This document shows positions 1 to 5,595 of a stretch of 5,595 bases of DNA, piece after piece. Under the pieces are notes generated by a model. It was not told where the DNA came from. It saw only the letters and a list, made by a program, of their open reading frames with translations, and did not search any database. Each line of letters starts with the position of its first letter. The first letter of the stretch is position 1. Location of the stretch: positions 1 through 5,595 of the forward strand of contig CAKTNU010000131.1 in the NCBI GenBank assembly GCA_934589325.1, written 5' to 3'. Source of the stretch: an uncultured Oscillospiraceae bacterium (lineage in GTDB: Bacteria; Bacillota_A; Clostridia; Oscillospirales; Oscillospiraceae). A program made the position numbers and the translations under genes.

Positions 1-899
<899 letters not shown>

Positions 900-2672
900 T
901 CAGCCGTCGACTATCGTTATGGTCGGTTCCGGCTGCTCGGGACTAGGTTCCGTGCCGGGCTCGCTGGGACTGGGTGATTCGCTGGGCTTTTCGGGCCACT
1001 TTATCTCATCCTCGTGCAGATCGTAGCTGCTGGAGGCCTCAAATACCTTTTCGATGAGGTTGCCGTCCTTATCGTAGATATTACGGTAGGACACGGCATA
1101 GTAGCCGATGACGACATCGGTATAGGTCTCGTCATAGCGATAGCCGTAGCCGGAGGTCAGCTCAACATAGCTGCCGTCAACGTCAGTGCCCCATATCTCG
1201 ACGGTGATGGTGTTGTCCTCGTCATTGCAGTAGGCGACTATCTTGACGGGGTAATCCCGGTCGTTGCGGAATCTGTAGTCGGGTCCCGGCCAGCTGACCG
1301 TGGCGTCCAGTCCGTAGGGCAGGTAGCCGACAACGAACATATGGCAGTAGCGCTCCACGGTCGTCATCTGCGCCAGCATCGCCGCACAGTATATCGTGGA
1401 TGATACCTGGCAGATACCGCCGCCGACCTCCTGCACTACCTGACCGTCGCTGTACGCGCCCGCAGGCTTGAAGCCCGCTTCGGCGGTGCGCTGGCCGACG
1501 GTGCCGTTGAAGGAAAATTCCTCGCCGTGGTTGAGCACAAGACCGTTGAGCTTAGCGGCGGCGAGCTTGATATTGTTGATGCGCGCATCGGAGCTGTACT
1601 TATAGCTCGTGGTCTGATAGCCGAGCTTATCGCGGAACAGCGATGCGACGAGCTGCTCCTGCGTCATCTCCGGGAGATCTATCTTGACGGGGATGCGGAC
1701 CTCCTCAAGAAGTCCGGCCGCATTCCACAGCTCCTCCGCCTTCGCGACGTCGAACGCGAATCCCTTGACGTCGGGGACTATTTCTCCGGTCTCCTTGTCA
1801 TAATACGCGTTCTGCGGTTCACGGGCAAGCTCCTCATGCAGCGCGGCAAAGTCCGGCGCCGTAACGCTCTGCGAGCCGAGGCGATAGCTTATCTCGGTCT
1901 CCAGTGTGCGCAGCCCCTCGACGGCCTGACTGTAGACATCCTCCGCGTCGAGCTTTATCTGCCCTGCCCCCTTGTAGTAGACCATCTCGCTGGCGGCCTC
2001 GTCTATGGTGTAGCTCCCGTCGCCAACATGACGCTCGAAGCGTTCGAGGGCGCGGGTGATGATGTTCATAATGTAGTCACGGTCAAGCAGACGGTCACCT
2101 GTGGTCACGTCCACAGATGCAAAGCGCGCATGGAGATAGGTCTTGAGATTGTCGATATCGCTGCCGCTGTGACCGTAGCGATACGCGGCCGCGGCCGCGG
2201 TCTCGGCGTTGAGCACCGCGCCGGAGCGCAGGTAATCTATCCTGAAGCTCTGCCCTGCGGGGAGCTTGACGGTGATATTGCCGCTGACGGACTTATCCCA
2301 CTGCTGCTGCTTCAGAACGGCAAGCGTCTCCGCCTGAGTCATGCCGCCGACGTCGGTGCTGCCGACATAGACATTCGGCAGGTTCGTATCGCTGACGGTT
2401 ATGGTGTGCGCCCAGTACAGTATCCCGGCCGCCGCAAGCGCGAGCACGGCGAGGATAATTATCACGACGACAAGCGCCTTTGAGGATTTTTTCTTCTTCG
2501 GCGGCTTTGCGCTCTTTTCTGCGGGAGCAGTCCGCCGCTGCTCCGTCTTAGGAGCAGGGCGCTTATCTTTGCCGCTCTCCGGCCGCCTGGCGGAAGTCTG
2601 GTTCGGCTCGGTGCGGCGCGCCTTAGGCGCGGTTTCGGTTTTTTTCAGGTGTTTGCTGGTATTCTCGTTCAA
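900..2672 (-). CDS. VanW-domain, membrane-anchored cell-wall protein
   Basis: A 590-residue envelope protein of the VanW/YoaR type. Residues 1-65 are a disordered basic segment (21 Lys/Arg against 7 Asp/Glu) ending in a lysine cluster. One membrane helix at about 66-88 follows, so the basic part is predicted inside and the rest outside. Residues about 130-345 resemble the peptidoglycan-binding-like repeats that precede VanW domains (PG_binding_4 type), clearest at about 265-345. The VanW domain spans about 355-495, with the hallmark GGGICQVSSTIY at 417-428 (Cys421). A short beta-rich segment (about 500-550) precedes a Pro/Ser/Glu-rich tail (557-583). The start is TTG: an in-frame stop lies at 2691-2693, no ATG or GTG lies between, and GAGGG sits 7 bases upstream. 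The TTG overlaps the hemW stop. VanW is an accessory gene of vanB-type clusters with no settled biochemical role. Such homologues are common in Clostridia, and with no vanH, vanB or vanX alongside, this is not evidence of vancomycin resistance. Confidence 0.92.
   Translation of the reverse strand: MNENTSKHLKKTETAPKARRTEPNQTSARRPESGKDKRPAPKTEQRRTAPAEKSAKPPKKKKSSKALVVVIIILAVLALAAAGILYWAHTITVSDTNLPNVYVGSTDVGGMTQAETLAVLKQQQWDKSVSGNITVKLPAGQSFRIDYLRSGAVLNAETAAAAAYRYGHSGSDIDNLKTYLHARFASVDVTTGDRLLDRDYIMNIITRALERFERHVGDGSYTIDEAASEMVYYKGAGQIKLDAEDVYSQAVEGLRTLETEISYRLGSQSVTAPDFAALHEELAREPQNAYYDKETGEIVPDVKGFAFDVAKAEELWNAAGLLEEVRIPVKIDLPEMTQEQLVASLFRDKLGYQTTSYKYSSDARINNIKLAAAKLNGLVLNHGEEFSFNGTVGQRTAEAGFKPAGAYSDGQVVQEVGGGICQVSSTIYCAAMLAQMTTVERYCHMFVVGYLPYGLDATVSWPGPDYRFRNDRDYPVKIVAYCNDEDNTITVEIWGTDVDGSYVELTSGYGYRYDETYTDVVIGYYAVSYRNIYDKDGNLIEKVFEASSSYDLHEDEIKWPEKPSESPSPSEPGTEPSPEQPEPTITIVDG
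2185..2200. repeat. Short GCGGCC tandem repeat inside the VanW-family gene
   Basis: Two and two-thirds copies of GCGGCC, giving two overlapping NotI-type octamers. On the minus strand it encodes a five-alanine run (residues 159-163) with alternating GCG and GCC codons. It is probably a plain low-complexity coding stretch in the extracellular part of the protein. Confidence 0.7.
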
Positions 2673-3949
2673 TTCTCTGCCCTCGTGTTCTCATCCCTGC
2701 GGCTGGGGTAAAGCTCTTGGAACAGCTCCTCCTCGCTCTTCGGAACGTCTATCTTTTTCTCTGCCTCGAATACTTCGCTGAGCCAAGGCGTACCCTCTAT
2801 GCGTCCGCCCGCCTGCGCCTCAAGCAAAAGGCCAATAAGCGTGTTTGATATCAGGAAGCCCGGCACGGTGAAATGCCAGCGGCCGTCCGTCTTTTCAGCC
2901 CAGCCCTTCTTGGCAAAGGCCTCGAGTGCGGCGGCGATCGGCTTCCAGTTATACTGGCAGCGGATGCGGTAGTCTCTTTCGGAAATGCCGCGGGTTGTGC
3001 GCATACCGAGCATTATGTACTCGACCGCACGCTCCAGCGGGGCAATATTTTCGTATTCGTCGATGATGCTGACACCGCGGTTGACCCCGGCGATATACTG
3101 CTTGATGTCGCGCACATAGCTGTAGCGCAGGTTGCCGACACAGGAGTGCGCCCCCGGGCCGAAGCCCATATAGTCCTCCAATGTCCAGTATTTCATGTTG
3201 TGCTTCGACTCATACCCCGGCGCGCAGAAATTGGATATCTCATACTGCGCATAGCCGTAGCGCGCCAGCGTCTCGGCGGCGTAGCAGTACATGTCTGCCT
3301 GCTCGTCGTCATCCGGAAGTATCGGCGAACCATTGTAATTTTCGTACATCGGCGTGCCCGGTTCGAGCTTCAGCCCGTAGCAGGAGATATGCTCGGGGTG
3401 CAGCTCAATGACTCTTGCAAGCGTCTGCGCCCAGTCGGACTTCGTCTGGCTGGGCAGACCGTATATCAGGTCGAGACTGACATTGTCAAAGCCGGCTTTG
3501 CGGGCGTTGGCAACGGCGGCCTGCGCCTGCTGGAAGTTGTGCCTGCGGCCGATGAGCTTCAACAGGTCGTTATCGGAGGCCTGAACGCCTATCGACAGGC
3601 GGTTCACGCCCTCGGCACGCAGCAGCTTCATGGCGTTGAGGCTGATACTGTCGGGGTTGACCTCGACGGTCACCTCCGCGTCTAGCCTGACGTTGCCGTT
3701 GAGCTTGAGCGCGTTGAATATCTCGGTGATGCGGTCCGCGCCGTAGAAGCTGGGCGTGCCGCCGCCGAAGTATATCGAATCGACCTCGTAGTTTTTTATC
3801 GACTTTGCCGACTCCTCAATATGCGCAAGCAGCGCCTTGTGGTACTCCGGCATCAGATGGTCGCAGCCCGCAAGCGAATAAAAGTCGCAGTAGCTGCACT
3901 TGCTGGCGCAGAAGGGTATGTGAATGTATATTCCCAGCCGTTTAGCCAT
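2669..3949 (-). CDS. hemW: HemW-like radical SAM protein (heme chaperone; formerly called HemN-like)
   Basis: A 426-residue radical SAM enzyme. The [4Fe-4S] motif is at Cys14, Cys18 and Cys21, followed by Asp-Phe. This CxxxCxxCxF form marks HemW rather than true coproporphyrinogen dehydrogenase HemN (CxxxCxxCxC). Other family blocks are GGGTPS (62-67, SAM binding), TVEVNPD (94-100), RLSIGVQ (117-123), DLIYGLPSQT (160-169), LEPGTP (195-200) and YEISNF...GYESKHNMKYW (236-255), then GFGPGAHS (262-269). The HemN C-terminal-type domain ends near residue 380. HemW proteins are reported to bind heme and deliver it to respiratory proteins; they lack proven coproporphyrinogen oxidase activity. About 45 residues beyond 380 form a charged tail longer than in the 378-residue E. 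coli HemW. The ATG at 3947-3949 has GGAG 7 bases upstream. The gene lies 58 bases after htpG and overlaps the next gene, so co-transcription with the VanW gene is likely. The family call is firm; the heme substrate in this organism is inferred. Confidence 0.94.
   Translation of the reverse strand: MAKRLGIYIHIPFCASKCSYCDFYSLAGCDHLMPEYHKALLAHIEESAKSIKNYEVDSIYFGGGTPSFYGADRITEIFNALKLNGNVRLDAEVTVEVNPDSISLNAMKLLRAEGVNRLSIGVQASDNDLLKLIGRRHNFQQAQAAVANARKAGFDNVSLDLIYGLPSQTKSDWAQTLARVIELHPEHISCYGLKLEPGTPMYENYNGSPILPDDDEQADMYCYAAETLARYGYAQYEISNFCAPGYESKHNMKYWTLEDYMGFGPGAHSCVGNLRYSYVRDIKQYIAGVNRGVSIIDEYENIAPLERAVEYIMLGMRTTRGISERDYRIRCQYNWKPIAAALEAFAKKGWAEKTDGRWHFTVPGFLISNTLIGLLLEAQAGGRIEGTPWLSEVFEAEKKIDVPKSEEELFQELYPSRRDENTRAEN
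2680..2684 (-). promoter_or_regulatory. Ribosome binding site supporting the TTG start of the VanW-family gene
   Basis: GAGGG on the minus strand, 7 bases before the TTG at 2670-2672 and embedded in the last codons of hemW. It is a moderate match, but with the in-frame stop at 2691-2693 it decides the start. The overlap (TTGA) suggests translational coupling to hemW. Confidence 0.65.
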
Positions 3950-3955
3950 GTTCGG

Positions 3956-3960
3956 TCTCC
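3956..3960 (-). promoter_or_regulatory. Ribosome binding site of hemW
   Basis: GGAGA on the minus strand, with 7 bases between GGAG and the hemW ATG at 3947-3949. Spacing and position agree with the conserved N-terminus of the family, which supports this start. Confidence 0.65.
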
Positions 3961-3978
3961 GTGATGATTATTTGTGGT

Positions 3979-3998
3979 GCGCCGAAGCGCGGAGCGCT
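3979..3998 (-). other. Two overlapping GC-rich hairpins in the htpG-hemW gap
   Basis: Read on the minus strand, AGCGC-TCC-GCGCT (3986-3998) can form a 5-bp stem, and GCGC-TTCG-GCGC (3979-3990) can form a 4-bp stem closed by a cUUCGg tetraloop. They share bases and cannot both form. No run of U follows, so this is not a classic intrinsic terminator. It may be an mRNA processing or stability element between the two genes, or chance in GC-rich DNA. Confidence 0.3.
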
Positions 3999-4007
3999 CA
4001 GCGGCCG

Positions 4008-5595
4008 TCAGAACAGATCGCTGACCTCGGAGACGAACTCCGCAGGATCGTCTATCTCAACGCCGGCCATGAGCTCGGCGAGGGATGCGAGTATCTTGGA
4101 AAGCCGCTTCGCCTTTTCCTTGTCATTTTCGTATGCGTCCTTGAGCGCGGCGAAGGCCTTATGGTCGGCGTTCAGCTCGAGCACACGTGCCGCACGGATC
4201 TTGCGCATCTCTTCGCTCGGCCCGTGACGGAAGTATTTCTCCATCTCAAGCGTGATGTTGCCCTCAGTTGTCAGGCAGCAGGGCAGAGTCTCGAGCTTGC
4301 GGGATATCTTGACCTTGGCGAGATCGCCGCCGACGGACTGCTGCACAAAGTCCAGAAAGTCCTTGTTCTCGGCGTCGCGCTCATCGGCAGCCTTTTTCTC
4401 CTCCTCGGTCTCGAAGCCGAGATCCTCGGTGACTACGTTGCAGAACGGGTGTCCGTCCTGATCGCGCAGATTCTCAAGCACCATCTCATCGAGCGGGCTG
4501 GTGAGATATATCAGCTCGTAGCCATGCGCACGGACCTGATCACACTGCGGCAGGCTCATAGCATGCTTGACGGAGTCGGAGCTTGCAAAGTATATCGCCT
4601 TCTGGCTCTCGGGCATATTCTCGACGTACTCCTTGAGCGTTATCTGGTGCTCCTCAGAGGTGTAGAACACCAGCAGGTCGCGCAGGAAGTCCTTATAGCG
4701 GCCGTATTCGTCGCACACGCCGCACTTTATGTCGGTCCCGAAGTTGCGGAAGAACTCCTCATATTTCGGCCGATCGTCCTTCATCAGCTTTTCAAGCTCG
4801 GCCTTTATCTTCTTTTCAAGATTCTGGCCGATGACGCGCAGCTGACGGTCATGCTGGAGTATCTCACGGGAGATATTCAGCGACAGGTCGGGCGAATCGA
4901 CGACGCCCTTGACGAAGTCGAAATAATCGTGCACGAGCTTGTCGCACTTCTCCATTATCATGACGCCGTTGGAATAGAGGGTTATGCCGGCCTTGCGGTC
5001 GCCGGTGTAGCCTGCGGAGCTGCCCTCACCGGGGACAAACAGCAGCGCCTTGTAGGACACTGTGCCCTCGGCGTTGACGCGGATAAGTGCGCAGGGATCC
5101 TTCTGCTCGTGGTTCTTCTCCTTGTAGAAGGCAATGCAGTCGTCGTCCGTGACCTCATTGCGGCTGCGCTGCCAGATGGGGACCATGCTGTTTATCGTCT
5201 CGTTCTCGGTCACAATACGGTAATCGTACTTTGGCTTGCCCTCGTCGTCGGTCTCTCCGGTCTCAAAGCGTTCCTGCCGCTCGACATCCATCTTTATCGG
5301 CCAGCGGACATAATCGGAGTACTTTTTGACCAGCGCCTTTATCTTCCATGTCTCGAGATATGTGCCGTACAGCTCCTCGTCGGTATCGGGCTTGATGTGC
5401 ATGATAACGTCGGTGCCTACGCTCTCCCGTTCGCACGGGGTGACGGTATATCCGTCTGCGCCGGTGCTCTCCCACTTAACGCCCTGCTCCTCGCCGTATT
5501 TGCGGGTAATGACCGTGACCTTATCGGCGACCATAAAGGCCGAGTAGAAGCCGACGCCGAACTGTCCGATGATGGATATGTCCTCACCCTCGGCC
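4008..5595 (-). CDS. htpG: Chaperone protein HtpG (bacterial Hsp90), N-terminus cut by window edge
   Basis: ATP-driven cytoplasmic dimeric chaperone of the Hsp90 family. The frame is open to the right edge, with 528 complete codons. The first ones read AEGEDISIIGQFGVGFYSAF, the glycine-rich GQFGVGF motif of the ATP lid, so the Met at 5532-5534 is internal and not the start. About 100 N-terminal residues, holding the ATP-site Glu and Asn and the DxGxG motif, are off the window. Numbered from the first visible codon, the middle domain runs from about 83 to 420 and contains NISREILQ with the catalytic Arg243, which contacts the ATP gamma-phosphate in the family. The C-terminal dimerisation domain is about 425-528 and ends DDPAEFVSEVSDLF, without the eukaryotic MEEVD tail, as expected in bacteria. 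Total length is close to the 624 residues of E. coli HtpG. There are ten cysteines, including a CGVC pair (291, 294) and adjacent Cys439/Cys440. The promoter, and any heat-shock element, lies outside the window. Confidence 0.97.
   Translation of the reverse strand, partial: AEGEDISIIGQFGVGFYSAFMVADKVTVITRKYGEEQGVKWESTGADGYTVTPCERESVGTDVIMHIKPDTDEELYGTYLETWKIKALVKKYSDYVRWPIKMDVERQERFETGETDDEGKPKYDYRIVTENETINSMVPIWQRSRNEVTDDDCIAFYKEKNHEQKDPCALIRVNAEGTVSYKALLFVPGEGSSAGYTGDRKAGITLYSNGVMIMEKCDKLVHDYFDFVKGVVDSPDLSLNISREILQHDRQLRVIGQNLEKKIKAELEKLMKDDRPKYEEFFRNFGTDIKCGVCDEYGRYKDFLRDLLVFYTSEEHQITLKEYVENMPESQKAIYFASSDSVKHAMSLPQCDQVRAHGYELIYLTSPLDEMVLENLRDQDGHPFCNVVTEDLGFETEEEKKAADERDAENKDFLDFVQQSVGGDLAKVKISRKLETLPCCLTTEGNITLEMEKYFRHGPSEEMRKIRAARVLELNADHKAFAALKDAYENDKEKAKRLSKILASLAELMAGVEIDDPAEFVSEVSDLF

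Noticed and set aside
1527..2483. 318-codon open frame on the plus strand
   Set aside because: It is antisense to the VanW-family gene, whose domains are clear. The plus-strand translation is Val/Leu/Arg/Gly-rich without motifs, typical of a shadow frame.
900..2672. Vancomycin resistance cluster
   Set aside because: Only a VanW-domain protein is present. No ligase, VanH-type dehydrogenase, VanX dipeptidase or VanRS regulators are in the window, and VanW homologues are widespread in Clostridia without resistance.
2873..3685. 270-codon open frame on the plus strand
   Set aside because: It is antisense to hemW, where radical SAM motifs are well conserved. No plausible ribosome binding site or family pattern supports it.
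3950..4007. Intrinsic terminator or promoter between htpG and hemW
   Set aside because: The stems are only 4-5 bp and no U-run follows. An AT-rich patch resembling a -10 box has no convincing -35 partner at the right spacing.
5263..5475. 70-codon minus-strand frame inside htpG
   Set aside because: It is an out-of-frame product of the htpG coding sequence, very Arg-rich, with no independent support.
5532..5534. ATG as the start of HtpG
   Set aside because: The frame stays open to the window edge, and the 20 codons upstream encode the conserved GQFGVGFYSAF motif, so this Met is internal.

Overview
The window is a compact, gene-dense stretch of a moderately GC-rich bacterial chromosome, with all real genes on the minus strand. 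Gene content points to Bacillota, probably Clostridia (an Oscillospiraceae-like gut anaerobe would fit). The reasons are a membrane-anchored VanW/YoaR-type wall protein, a MetRS with two CxxC zinc pairs, AGGAGG-type ribosome binding sites and very short gene gaps. The lineage is inferred from protein style and has not been tested by a database search.

In transcription order (right to left): htpG (Hsp90 chaperone, start beyond the right edge, stop at 4008), then a 58-base gap with short GC-rich hairpins but no U-tract terminator, then hemW (radical-SAM heme chaperone-like, 3949 to 2669). hemW overlaps the TTG start of a 590-residue VanW-domain protein (2672 to 900). A 30-base gap follows, and then metG (methionyl-tRNA synthetase, start at 869, running off the left edge before its KMSKS loop). 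Coding regions fill almost the whole window. No RNA gene, CRISPR array, insertion sequence or gap over 300 bases is present.

The close spacing suggests co-transcription of at least hemW-vanW-metG, possibly with htpG. There is no obvious single pathway: the genes cover protein folding, heme or radical-SAM chemistry, the cell envelope and translation. I see no convincing new system. The points most worth a second look are a seven-codon mini-ORF with its own Shine-Dalgarno-like sequence overlapping the metG start, the TTG start of the VanW gene overlapping the hemW stop, the htpG/hemW pairing, and a CxxC pair in the HtpG middle domain.
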